64,000 bases of DNA from Rickettsiales bacterium. GTDB taxonomy: Bacteria > Pseudomonadota > Alphaproteobacteria > Rs-D84. The notes beneath the pieces are model-generated. The model was not told the origin of the DNA and ran no database searches. It worked only from the letters and a program-made list of their open reading frames with translations. The translations under genes and the position numbers were made by a program. Where the stretch lies: contig JAISAB010000020.1 of assembly GCA_031266915.1 (NCBI GenBank), positions 42,203 to 106,202 on the forward strand. Direction: 5' to 3'. How positions within the stretch are numbered: position 1 is the first letter of the stretch; each line of letters begins with the position of its first letter. Below are positions 17,667-25,883 of this stretch, in pieces.

Positions 17667-20600
17667 TTATTCGATTTCCACCTTGACGCCGAAACCGCCC
17701 AAGTCCTGGGCCGTCGTCGGCAGCAGTTCGACCGTCTGCGGCAGCGACAGCGTCACAATCTTTCCATTATGCAGATTCAGCGCCACGCGTGTCTGACCGC
17801 GGGGCAGGGCGTCCAAAATCTTTTTGATGTCGGGCAGAATCAGTTTGTCTTTGATGTCCAGCGTCATTTTTTTCGCAACCCTGGCCACCCAGGTCGCCAG
17901 CGGAGTGATGGCATCCACAAAAACTGAAACGCGGTCGTCGCGGTTGCTGACCCGGCCGGACAACAGGACGACGCTGTCGCCGGACAGAATCTGCGCGAAT
18001 TCGGCCGCGCTGTCGCCGAACGCGACCGCGTCGATGTTGCCGGCGCTGTCGGACGCATTGATGGCAATCATATCCTTGCCGTTCTTGGTGCGTTTGCGCG
18101 CGAACGAATTTACATTGACCGCAATCAGAACCTGGGCGCGGTCCGGCTTTTTCCCCAGCGCCACACTAGTCGTCAGCTTGTGCTTGGAAACCAGGTGCTT
18201 GTACTGGTCCAGCGGATGCGCGGAAATATAAAATCCCAGCGCCGCTAATTCATTGTCCAGCCTTTCGCCGAACGTCCAAGGATTCGTCCTGGGCAGATTT
18301 TTGTCCAGGCGGTTTTCGGTCACGTCGTCTTCGACCGTATTCGCGAACAGCGACAGCGTATTCGCCGAATCCCTGGACTTGGACGCATAGGACAAAATCG
18401 CGTCCGCGTTCATGAATACTCTGGCACGATTAGGTTCCAAGGAATCCAAAACGCCGACGCGGGCAAAAGCCTCTAGAATTCTTTTGTTGATGATGCCGGC
18501 GGTGCGCTTGGCGAAATCGGTCAGGTTTTTGAATTTGCCGTTGGCGTTGCGCTCGGCGATAATCAGGTCGGTCGCGGACGGGCCGACGCCTTTCAGCGCG
18601 GCCAGGCCGTAATAGATTTTTCCGTCCTTGACCGTGAACAGGGACTCGCTTTCGTTGATGTCCGGCGCGGCGACCGTTATATTGAAATTGGTTTTCGCGT
18701 CATCGAAGAAAATCGACAGCTGGTCGGTGTCGTTCAGGTTGCTGGACATCGACGCGGCCAGGAATTCCGGAGCATAATTCGCTTTCAAATAAGCGCACTG
18801 GTTCGCGACAATCGCGTACGCAACCGAATGGGATTTATTGAACGCGTATTTAGAAAATTCCAAAAACTGTTCCCACATTTTCCGGGCCTGGTCGGGGTTA
18901 AGTGTACTTTCGCGGGCGCAACCGGACATCCATTTCGGTTCCATCTCGTCCAGCATTTTTTTAATCTTTTTGCCCATGGCCTTGCGCACATTGTCGGATT
19001 CACCGCGGGTAAAGCCGGCCAGCACGCGCGTCAGCTGCATGACCTGTTCCTGGTATACGATGATGCCGTACGTTTCTTTCAGGACCTCTTCGGCCTTGGG
19101 GTGCGGGTAGTCGATTTTTTCCTCGCCGTGCATGCGGGCGATGTATTGCGGGATAAAGGCAATCGGCCCCGGGCGGTTCAGCGCGTTCAGCGCGACGATG
19201 TTCAAAATGCTGTCCGGGCGCATCTTGCGCAGGGTCTGCTGTACGAACGATGCATCGAATTGGAATATGCCTTCGGTCAGTCCCTGCTGCCATAATTTCA
19301 TGGTCGCGCCGTCGGCGGTCGGTATCTTGTCCAAATCGATGTTGACGCCGCGGGTCTTGGCAATCAGCTTGGTCGCGTATTTCAAAACCGCCAGAGTTTC
19401 CAAACCCAAAAAGTCGAATTTAATCAGACCGGTCGCCTCCAGATAATGGCCGTCGAATTGGGACGACGGCAGCGGATTCGACGGGTCGCGATAAACGGGC
19501 GCGACATGCGTCGTCGGCCGGTCGCCGATTACGACGCCGCAGGCGTGCTGGCCCAGATTGCGCAATGCACCCTCCAGCTCTTGCGCGACGTCGACGACCT
19601 TTTTCATATCCTGGTCGTTGTATAAAACTTCTTGGATTTCGGCGGAATCGTCGACCGCGGCCTTCAGCGTTTTGGCGTCGTTGGGAATCATTTTCGACAG
19701 GCGGTCGGATTTTGAATAAGGCATTCCGTAAACGCGGCCTATATCACGAACCGCGCCGCGCGCCTGCAGGCTGCCGAACGTGATGATTCGGCACACCGAA
19801 TCGCGGCCGTACTTTTCGCCGACGTAATCCAAAACGCGCTCGATTCCCGTCGGTTCGAAATCCACGTCGAAATCAGGCATGGAAATACGGTCAGGATTCA
19901 AAAAACGCTCGAACAGTAATCCGTATTCCAGCGGATTCACGTTGGTAATCCCCAGCGACCACGCCACAATCGACCCAGCGCCCGAACCGCGGCCCGGGCC
20001 GACCAGAATGTCGTTGCGGCGGCACCATTCGATATAATCCGCCACAATTAGAAAATAACCCGGAAAGCCCATGCCTATGATAACATCCAGTTCGAATTTG
20101 GCCTGCTCATAATAGGGTTCAGTGTCGGTGATTGCCTCTTGTTTCAGACGTTTTTCCAGGCCGGCCATCGTGCCGGCGCGCAGCAGGTCGCACTCTTCTT
20201 CCAAACTGGCCGCGAATTTTGGCAGCAACGGCTTTTCATTCACATTGACCATAAAGGCGCAGCGCCTGGCGATGACGACCGTGTTTTCCAAGGCCTCGGG
20301 CAAATCCGAGAATAAATCGGCCATTTCTTCATAAGATTTGAAATATTGTTCGGACGACTGGCGGTCGCGATTCGGGTCGATGACCTTGGTCTGGGACAAG
20401 ACGCAGGACAGGGCATCCGTTGACTCATAATTTTCGGGCGCTGCGAAACAGACGTCGTTGGTCGCGACAATCGGTATGTTTAAATCGCGGGCAATTTCCA
20501 GGAAAACCGGCTCGGTCCTTATTTCGTTTTCCAGGCCGTGGCGCTGGATTTCGATATAGAATCTGTCGCCGAAAATGTCCCGAAATCTTTCGGCCTGGGC

Positions 20601-21074
20601 CCGCGCCAGGTCGTTCTGGTCGTTCAGCACGGACATGCCCAGCGGCCCCGTGTGCGCGCCCGACAGGCAAATCAGGCCGCCATTGCGGCATTCCAGTTCA
20701 TCCAGCGTGACGTACGACCCCAGATGATTATTCTCGCCGCGCATGTACATTATGCGGTTCAGTTCGCACAGATTCAGATAACCGCCGTGATTCTGGGCCA
20801 GCAAAACGATTTTAGACAAGGATTTGTCGCGCAGTATTTTGGGGTCGGCGTTGTGGTGGTTCAATATGATTTCGATTCCGATAATCGGTTGGCGCTTGTT
20901 TTTAGGCATAACGTCGCTGAATTCGGCCGTTCCCGACATCAGATTGGTGTCGGTCAGCGCGCACGCGAACATGTCCGCCGCGGCGCACAAGTCTGGGATT
21001 TCCTTGACTTTCAGGGTGCCTGCGCCGATGGAGAATCTTGAATGCACACGAAGATGAATGAATTTGCTTTCCAT
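17667..21074 (-). CDS. dnaE: DNA polymerase III alpha subunit
   Basis: 1135 residues from ATG 21074, where the protein begins ESKFIHLRVHSRFSIG, the usual PHP-domain start. The preceding 12 in-frame codons are not needed. This is the replicative polymerase. PHP domain 1-280. Palm: GRGSGAGSIVAWSLGIT and the catalytic PDFDVDFEPTG. The fingers follow, then the helix-hairpin-helix (KGVGPSATDLIIAERN), an OB fold and a beta-clamp region near the C-terminus. It forms a two-gene unit with rsmH (no gap). No proofreading domain, as expected for DnaE1. Confidence 0.97.
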   Translation of the reverse strand: MESKFIHLRVHSRFSIGAGTLKVKEIPDLCAAADMFACALTDTNLMSGTAEFSDVMPKNKRQPIIGIEIILNHHNADPKILRDKSLSKIVLLAQNHGGYLNLCELNRIMYMRGENNHLGSYVTLDELECRNGGLICLSGAHTGPLGMSVLNDQNDLARAQAERFRDIFGDRFYIEIQRHGLENEIRTEPVFLEIARDLNIPIVATNDVCFAAPENYESTDALSCVLSQTKVIDPNRDRQSSEQYFKSYEEMADLFSDLPEALENTVVIARRCAFMVNVNEKPLLPKFAASLEEECDLLRAGTMAGLEKRLKQEAITDTEPYYEQAKFELDVIIGMGFPGYFLIVADYIEWCRRNDILVGPGRGSGAGSIVAWSLGITNVNPLEYGLLFERFLNPDRISMPDFDVDFEPTGIERVLDYVGEKYGRDSVCRIITFGSLQARGAVRDIGRVYGMPYSKSDRLSKMIPNDAKTLKAAVDDSAEIQEVLYNDQDMKKVVDVAQELEGALRNLGQHACGVVIGDRPTTHVAPVYRDPSNPLPSSQFDGHYLEATGLIKFDFLGLETLAVLKYATKLIAKTRGVNIDLDKIPTADGATMKLWQQGLTEGIFQFDASFVQQTLRKMRPDSILNIVALNALNRPGPIAFIPQYIARMHGEEKIDYPHPKAEEVLKETYGIIVYQEQVMQLTRVLAGFTRGESDNVRKAMGKKIKKMLDEMEPKWMSGCARESTLNPDQARKMWEQFLEFSKYAFNKSHSVAYAIVANQCAYLKANYAPEFLAASMSSNLNDTDQLSIFFDDAKTNFNITVAAPDINESESLFTVKDGKIYYGLAALKGVGPSATDLIIAERNANGKFKNLTDFAKRTAGIINKRILEAFARVGVLDSLEPNRARVFMNADAILSYASKSRDSANTLSLFANTVEDDVTENRLDKNLPRTNPWTFGERLDNELAALGFYISAHPLDQYKHLVSKHKLTTSVALGKKPDRAQVLIAVNVNSFARKRTKNGKDMIAINASDSAGNIDAVAFGDSAAEFAQILSGDSVVLLSGRVSNRDDRVSVFVDAITPLATWVARVAKKMTLDIKDKLILPDIKKILDALPRGQTRVALNLHNGKIVTLSLPQTVELLPTTAQDLGGFGVKVEIE

Positions 21075-21129
21075 GCCCGCAACATAGCAAAAACCGAAAA
21101 CAATTTGCAAGGAAGAAAAGCAAAAGAAA

Positions 21130-21236
21130 TCACTAGTGCATAGTGATTAGTTAATAGTGCATAGTTTTATAGTGAAATGTTTAACTATTCACTAATCACT
21201 AAGCACTACTCACTATGCACTAGTTACTAATTCTAT
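21130..21236. repeat. Inverted heptad array between dnaE and the kinase-like gene
   Basis: TAGTNNN units in the left half, inverted units in the right half. The right half encodes the last codons of the kinase-like protein. Confidence 0.75.
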
Positions 21237-21927
21237 GAACGTACATCTTCCAATACTTCATAAAAATAGTCATGTCGGTTTCAGGATTCCGGGCGACGGA
21301 CAGCGTGTCCCAGTCGATAACCGCCACGATGTTCATATTCTTGTCATACAGAAAATTTGATTCGTTCAAATCGAAATGCGCCAAGACCAATTTCTTGTTA
21401 TCCGTCGGCTTTTCACGGGTGCGCAGCTGCATGCTGTCCATAAATCTTTCGTTATTTGGAATTTTGCTGACATCGATGCGCTGCAGTTCGGCAATGATTT
21501 CCCCCAGCTGCCGCAGCAATTTCTTTTCGTTTTTCAGAACCTTGGTTTTGGAAAATTTATAGATGGAATGCCCGCCGACCATTTTGCACAGGTACATGGG
21601 GGATTTTCTGTCGACCACGACCCGCGGGATATTAACGCTGACAAAAGGGCGGATATGGTTGACCAGAAATTCGAATTCTTTCAGCCGTTTGTTCGACACG
21701 TTTCGAAAGACCTTGACGAAATACTTGCCGTTTACCAAATAGACCGCGCGGTTCAGCGTTATCTGGCGCACCGGTTTAATCGACGCGGCCCTTTCGCCGT
21801 ATGTTTCGCGGATGAATCTTTTTATTGATGGCCTAAAGGCGGCCAGCACCGCCCAAGAACGAACTTTGCGTCTGTTGTCCGTGCCGGGCACAAAACAAGC
21901 CAAGATATTTCCCAATGTAAAAGACAT
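21220..21927 (-). CDS. Aminoglycoside/choline-kinase-like phosphotransferase
   Basis: 235 residues. The kinase-like fold of the APH family is shown by LVLAHFDLNESNFLYDKN, which holds the catalytic Asp and metal Asn (HxDxxxxN), and by VAVIDWDTLSVARNPETD, the second metal Asp. An N-lobe Lys is plausible in NGKYFVKVFRN. It is shorter than most APH enzymes. The substrate is not deducible, possibly a sugar, an amino alcohol or a lipid precursor. The C-terminus (VHRISN) runs into the heptad array. Confidence 0.8.
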   Translation of the reverse strand: MSFTLGNILACFVPGTDNRRKVRSWAVLAAFRPSIKRFIRETYGERAASIKPVRQITLNRAVYLVNGKYFVKVFRNVSNKRLKEFEFLVNHIRPFVSVNIPRVVVDRKSPMYLCKMVGGHSIYKFSKTKVLKNEKKLLRQLGEIIAELQRIDVSKIPNNERFMDSMQLRTREKPTDNKKLVLAHFDLNESNFLYDKNMNIVAVIDWDTLSVARNPETDMTIFMKYWKMYVHRISN

Positions 21928-21944
21928 GCATAATACATATCATA

Positions 21945-22100
21945 GTCCATAGTCGTTAGTCAATAGTCTATAGTAACTAGTGCATAGTGATTAGTTTATA
22001 GTGCATAGTTTTATAGTGAAATGCTTAACTATGCACTAATCACTAAGCACTATGCACTACGAACTAGTTACTAAAAAACCACCCATCAGGCGGTTTTTTA
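21945..22100. repeat. Heptad array followed by a degenerate terminator-like hairpin
   Basis: Inverted TAGTNNN heptads run from 21945 to 22072. A mismatched CCACC/GGCGG hairpin with T-run (22073-22098) follows. No gene ends here on the plus strand, so the hairpin may be a relic. Confidence 0.6.
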
Positions 22101-22123
22101 TTATAGATTTCAAATTTTTTATG

Positions 22124-22317
22124 ATATAATGCCTTTCGTGGTGGCGATTTGCCATCACGGAGTGTAAGAACTCCTAACAAGCGTCGGCGCCGACGTTAAA
22201 CAGCTCCAACAATTGGTTGGAGGGTTGATGCCATAAGGATTTATCCAAAAACATCACACTATCTTGTTATAGTTCTTAACCTCCAACCGCCTTTTATTTA
22301 TTTTAAGCGCGGTTTTT
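22124..22317 (+). ncRNA. Structured RNA family, copy C (no gene directly behind it)
   Basis: A TATAAT -10 box lies at about 22124-22129. P1 is CGTGGTGGC/GCCATCACG (22137-22159). P2 is TAAGAACT 22165-22172 with AGTTCTTA 22271-22278. P3 is AACAAG 22176-22181 with CTTGTT 22263-22268. The extra arm CGTCGGC/GCCGACG is at 22182-22195. Strand 1 CTCCAAC (22204-22210) pairs with strand 2 GGTTGGAGG (22215-22223), and strand 2 also matches strand 3 CCTCCAACC (22280-22288). TGATG/CATCA forms the small stem. The terminator ACCGC/GCGGT (22286-22317) overlaps strand 3. The convergent secA end lies beyond, so this copy is a stand-alone RNA or has lost its gene. Confidence 0.8.
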
Positions 22318-22449
22318 ATCTTTGGGGGTTGTCTCTCCAAGACGAAGTCTGTCATTCGGCCCCCAAAGACCCATTCAAATAACAAATAGCAATGGGGTGC
22401 AACATTTAGCTATGATACTATAAATGGCACCCAATTTGCTATTTGAATA
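22318..22449. repeat. Two large palindromes between RNA copy C and secA
   Basis: CTTTGGGGG...CCCCCAAAG closes a hairpin at about 22320-22368. ATTCAAATA, CAAATAGCAA and TGGGGTGC are repeated inverted within 22375-22447. No ORF is supported. Confidence 0.65.
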
Positions 22450-22474
22450 AAAACGCGCCTTTGGCGCGTTTTTA
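22447..22474 (-). terminator. Terminator of secA
   Basis: AACGCGCC/GGCGCGTT stem with flanking A and T runs, at the secA stop. Confidence 0.8.
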
Positions 22475-25108
22475 TTTCAGTTTCCCGTGGCAATGCTTGT
22501 ACTTCGCCCCTGAACCGCACAGGCAGGGTCCATTGCGGCGCCCGGTCCCGTCCGCATGGTTCAGCGACGCGTCATGCTGCGCGCGTTCTAATTCCGTGGC
22601 CCGAATATCTTCCGGCGTCAATTCCATGCGGCAGATATAGGACACCGACAGCAGCTTGAAATTATTAATCGTGTTGCGGAACAATTCCAAGGACTCGCGC
22701 TTGTATTCGTACAAGGGATTCTTTTGCGCGTATCCGCGCAGCCCGATGCCCGTCTGCAGATATTCCATCTGCTGCAGATGTTTCTTTCGAACGGAATCCA
22801 GCGCCCCCAGCATCATCTGCAGCGACGCATCCTGCATCATTTCCGGGCCGTATCGTTCGGACTGATACGCATAGCGTTTGCGCGCCAAATTCACCAGACT
22901 TTCATAAGCTTTTTGCTCGGTAATCGTCTCGTCCGTCTTCCAGTTCTCAATATCAGTGATGTCCAGCGCGAACGTCCGAAGCATCGCGTCGTGGATGCCG
23001 GCGGTGTTCCAATCCGTAGGATGCGATTTTTCAGGGATGTTGTTTTCGCAGATTATTTCCACGACATCGCCGATTAATTCCTGGGTCAGGGAAGTCAAAT
23101 CGTCGGACGTCATCAAATCGTCGCGCTGTTTGTAAATTACTTTGCGCTGTTCGTTCAAAACGTCATCGTATTTCAGCAGTTCCTTGCGAGATTCAAAATA
23201 CCGCGCCTCGACGCGCTTTTGCGCTTTTTCCAGCGCCTTGGTAATCCAGGGGTGGCGGATGGCCTCGCCGGTCTTCAGCCCCAGCGTGGTCAACATACCC
23301 TCAAGACGCGCCGCGCCGAAGATGCGCATCAAATCGTCGTCCAGCGCCAAAAAGAATTTGGAATCGCCGGGGTCGCCCTGGCGGCCGGAACGGCCGCGCA
23401 GCTGGTTGTCGATGCGGCGGGATTCGTGGCGCTCGGTTCCAATGACGTACAGGCCGCCCGCGTCCAGCACCAGACGCTTGTTCTGTTCGATTTGCTTGTA
23501 GATTTCGTCTTTTTTTGCATCGAATTCGTCTTCTGTCATATTTTCGTCCGACGCGCAACGCACTTCCAACTCTTGTATCAAATCCTCGGCGTTGCCGCCC
23601 AGCTTGATGTCGGTACCGCGGCCGGCCATGTTCGTCGCAATTGTGACCGCGCCCGGCGCACCGGCCTGGGCGACGATGCGCGCCTCGGACTCGTGATGCT
23701 TGGCGTTCAGAACCGCCGGCTCGATATTCAGTTTTCGGCGCACGGCGGCGGCCAGTTCCTCGGACTTTTCAATTGAAACGGTGCCCACCAGAACAGGCTG
23801 GCGGCGGTCCATGCATTCTTTGATTTGCGCGATAATCGCGTCGTATTTTTCGTCCTTGTTGCGATAGATTTCGTCGTGGTGGTCGGCGCGGGTGACCGGC
23901 TGGTTCGTCGGAATGGACACGACGCGCAGTTTGTATATTTCCTCGAACTCGGCGGCCTCGGTCATCGCGGTGCCCGTCATGCCAGACAGCGTCGGATACA
24001 AACGGAACAGATTCTGATAGGAAGTATTTGAAATGGTCTGATTTTCCGGCTGGACGGTCACATGCTCTTTGGCCTCGATTGCCTGATGCAGTCCCTTGCC
24101 AAAACGGCGGCCGGTCATCGTGCGGCCCGTGAATTCGTCGACGATGATGATTTCGCCGTTACGGACGACATAGTTTACATTTTTCTGATACAGGTGGTGC
24201 GCCAGCAGCGATTGCTGGATATGCATGACCAGCGCGGCGTTTTCGGACGCATACAGGTTGTCGCCGACCAGCAGGCCCGTGTCTTTCAGCATGTGTGTCG
24301 CAGTGTCGACGCCTGCCTCGGTCAGGGTTACGTGGCGGTCTTTTTCATCCTTTTTGTAATCGCCGGAACCCAGCCGCTCGACCACGGAATCGACTTTGGC
24401 GTACAGTTCGCTGGTGTCTTCGGACGGGCCGGAAATAATCAGCGGAGTGCGGGCTTCGTCAATCAGAATGCTGTCGACTTCGTCGACGATGGCATAGAAC
24501 AGCGGGCGCAGAACCTGCTGACCCTTGGTAAGTTTCATATTGTCGCGCAGATAGTCGAACCCCAGCTCGGAATTCGTGACATACGTAATGTCGCAGTCAT
24601 AGGCGTCGCGGCGCTCGTCATCGGTCATGTCGTGCTGGATGATTCCGATGGACATTCCCATGAACTGATAGATTTCCCCCATCCATTGGGCATCGCGGTT
24701 GGCCAGATAGTCGTTGACGGTAATCAAATGCGCGCCGCGGCCGTGCAAAGCCTTCAGATACAGCGCCAATGTCGCGACCAGCGTTTTTCCTTCGCCGGTT
24801 TTCATTTCCGCGATGTGGCCGTTGGTCAGAACCATGCCGCCAATCATCTGCACGTTGAAATGGCGCATTCCGGTCACGCGGATTGACGCCTCGCGCACGG
24901 CGGCAAACGCGTCGGCCAGAATGTCTTTTTCCCGTTCGCCGGCGGCTAGCCTTTTGCGAAATTCGTCCGTCTGGGCGCACAGTTGCGCGTCCGTCATCGC
25001 ATGATACTTCGGTTCCAAATCATTTATCAAAGAAACTGTTTTATCATAAGATTTTACAATTCTGTCGTTGGCGCTGCCCAATATTTTGCCTAGCACATTT
25101 TTCAACAT
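22472..25108 (-). CDS. secA: Preprotein translocase ATPase SecA
   Basis: 878 residues from ATG 25108, preceded by AAAAAGGAAC. The frame is open further upstream, but the SecA N-terminus MLKNVLGKILGSANDR starts here. It drives export through SecYEG. Walker A is in MKTGEGKTLVATL, the DEVD box in AIVDEVDSILIDEARTPLIISG, MAGRGTDIKLGG is in motor domain 2, and the C-terminal zinc-binding SEC-C tail is CLCGSGAKYKHCHGK, which binds SecB. Consistent with the many exported proteins in this window. Confidence 0.97.
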   Translation of the reverse strand: MLKNVLGKILGSANDRIVKSYDKTVSLINDLEPKYHAMTDAQLCAQTDEFRKRLAAGEREKDILADAFAAVREASIRVTGMRHFNVQMIGGMVLTNGHIAEMKTGEGKTLVATLALYLKALHGRGAHLITVNDYLANRDAQWMGEIYQFMGMSIGIIQHDMTDDERRDAYDCDITYVTNSELGFDYLRDNMKLTKGQQVLRPLFYAIVDEVDSILIDEARTPLIISGPSEDTSELYAKVDSVVERLGSGDYKKDEKDRHVTLTEAGVDTATHMLKDTGLLVGDNLYASENAALVMHIQQSLLAHHLYQKNVNYVVRNGEIIIVDEFTGRTMTGRRFGKGLHQAIEAKEHVTVQPENQTISNTSYQNLFRLYPTLSGMTGTAMTEAAEFEEIYKLRVVSIPTNQPVTRADHHDEIYRNKDEKYDAIIAQIKECMDRRQPVLVGTVSIEKSEELAAAVRRKLNIEPAVLNAKHHESEARIVAQAGAPGAVTIATNMAGRGTDIKLGGNAEDLIQELEVRCASDENMTEDEFDAKKDEIYKQIEQNKRLVLDAGGLYVIGTERHESRRIDNQLRGRSGRQGDPGDSKFFLALDDDLMRIFGAARLEGMLTTLGLKTGEAIRHPWITKALEKAQKRVEARYFESRKELLKYDDVLNEQRKVIYKQRDDLMTSDDLTSLTQELIGDVVEIICENNIPEKSHPTDWNTAGIHDAMLRTFALDITDIENWKTDETITEQKAYESLVNLARKRYAYQSERYGPEMMQDASLQMMLGALDSVRKKHLQQMEYLQTGIGLRGYAQKNPLYEYKRESLELFRNTINNFKLLSVSYICRMELTPEDIRATELERAQHDASLNHADGTGRRNGPCLCGSGAKYKHCHGKLK

Positions 25109-25154
25109 ACGCTTGTTCCTTTTTCGTCCTGCCTTTATATAGCAATTTTGATAG

Positions 25155-25182
25155 TTGCGGTCAAGGCACTTTATGATATAAT
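25155..25182 (+). promoter_or_regulatory. Promoter upstream of the 71-residue gene
   Basis: TTGCGG and TATAAT separated by 16 bp. The resulting leader would be about 125 nt and contains a strong but unused ribosome-site-like AAAGGAGG (about 25273-25280). Confidence 0.5.
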
Positions 25183-25315
25183 GCACACAACTGAACAAAC
25201 AAGTGACCGCGTTAAAAATTTTCGTTTTACGGACGGGGCCTCGTTTTTCCTCTTGGATTACGAAAAAAAAAAGGAAAGGAGGTCGGTTATTTGTTTCGCG
25301 CATAGGAATAAAAAC

Positions 25316-25531
25316 ATGAAAGACACGCTACAAAAATTAAATCCGTCCGATATTTCCAGCGATGTGTACGTTATCGCGCCGACCCAGATTGAATACATCG
25401 CCCAGGTTTTCGGCGACGCGGTCGCGGACGCGATGAACATGCGGACATTTTCTGCGAAAATCCGGCAGGTTGCCGAACATTCCCTGCGCCATGCATTGGG
25501 CGCCGCGAAGAACCAAGCCACCAATAAATAG
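25316..25531 (+). CDS. Small conserved-looking protein, unknown function
   Basis: 71 residues from ATG 25316 (AGGAA 9 bp upstream). The same frame is open to 25148, giving 127 residues, but the upstream part looks like leader sequence. The protein, MKDTLQKLNPSDISSDVYVI... to the C-terminal HALGAAKNQATNK, is soluble and largely helical. No known domain is recognised. It is divergent from secA. Confidence 0.55.
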   Translation: MKDTLQKLNPSDISSDVYVIAPTQIEYIAQVFGDAVADAMNMRTFSAKIRQVAEHSLRHALGAAKNQATNK

Positions 25532-25853
25532 CAAATAGGGGGATTTAAGATTTATGATTTAAGATATAAGATTTAAATCGCAAATCTTAGACTCAACCGA
25601 CAAGAATGCACGTTAATTAAAACAAAAGTTTGTTTTACAAACTTTTGTCATTCCGGCGTAGGCCGGAATAGGGCTTTTGACCGCAATGCGAAGCATTGCC
25701 ATGGTTTGTATGATTGGTTCGCTTCGCTCACGGTTAATAGACCCTATCCCGGCCTGCGCCGGGATGACAAAAATTACTTTGTAATTTTTGTTTAAAAAGA
25801 TACATTCCTTTCAGTTGCGCTATTTATAACTTATCCTTTATAACTTATAACTT
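25532..25853. repeat. Heptads and a MITE-like element with terminal inverted repeats
   Basis: No gene is seen. TTTAAGA-type heptads run 25545-25578. The element 25594-25817 has imperfect inverted ends (CAACCGACAAGAATGCAC / rc of ATACATTCCTTTCAGTTG). It contains AAAGTTTG..CAAACTTT, CCGGCGTAGGCCGG and a CATCCCGGC partner. About 190 bp of it match 51.33-51.52 kb closely. TTATAAC heptads follow (25822-25855). Confidence 0.75.
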
Positions 25854-25883
25854 AAAAAAACCGCCCGACGGGCGGTTTTTTTA
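25854..25883 (-). terminator. Terminator of the giant Cys-rich gene
   Basis: CCGCCC/GGGCGG stem with a seven-T run on the minus strand, at the stop codon. Confidence 0.85.

Noticed and set aside
25148..25315. N-terminal extension of the 71-residue gene to 25148
   Set aside because: The extension overlaps the -35 and -10 boxes and lacks a ribosome site; the part before 25316 reads as leader.
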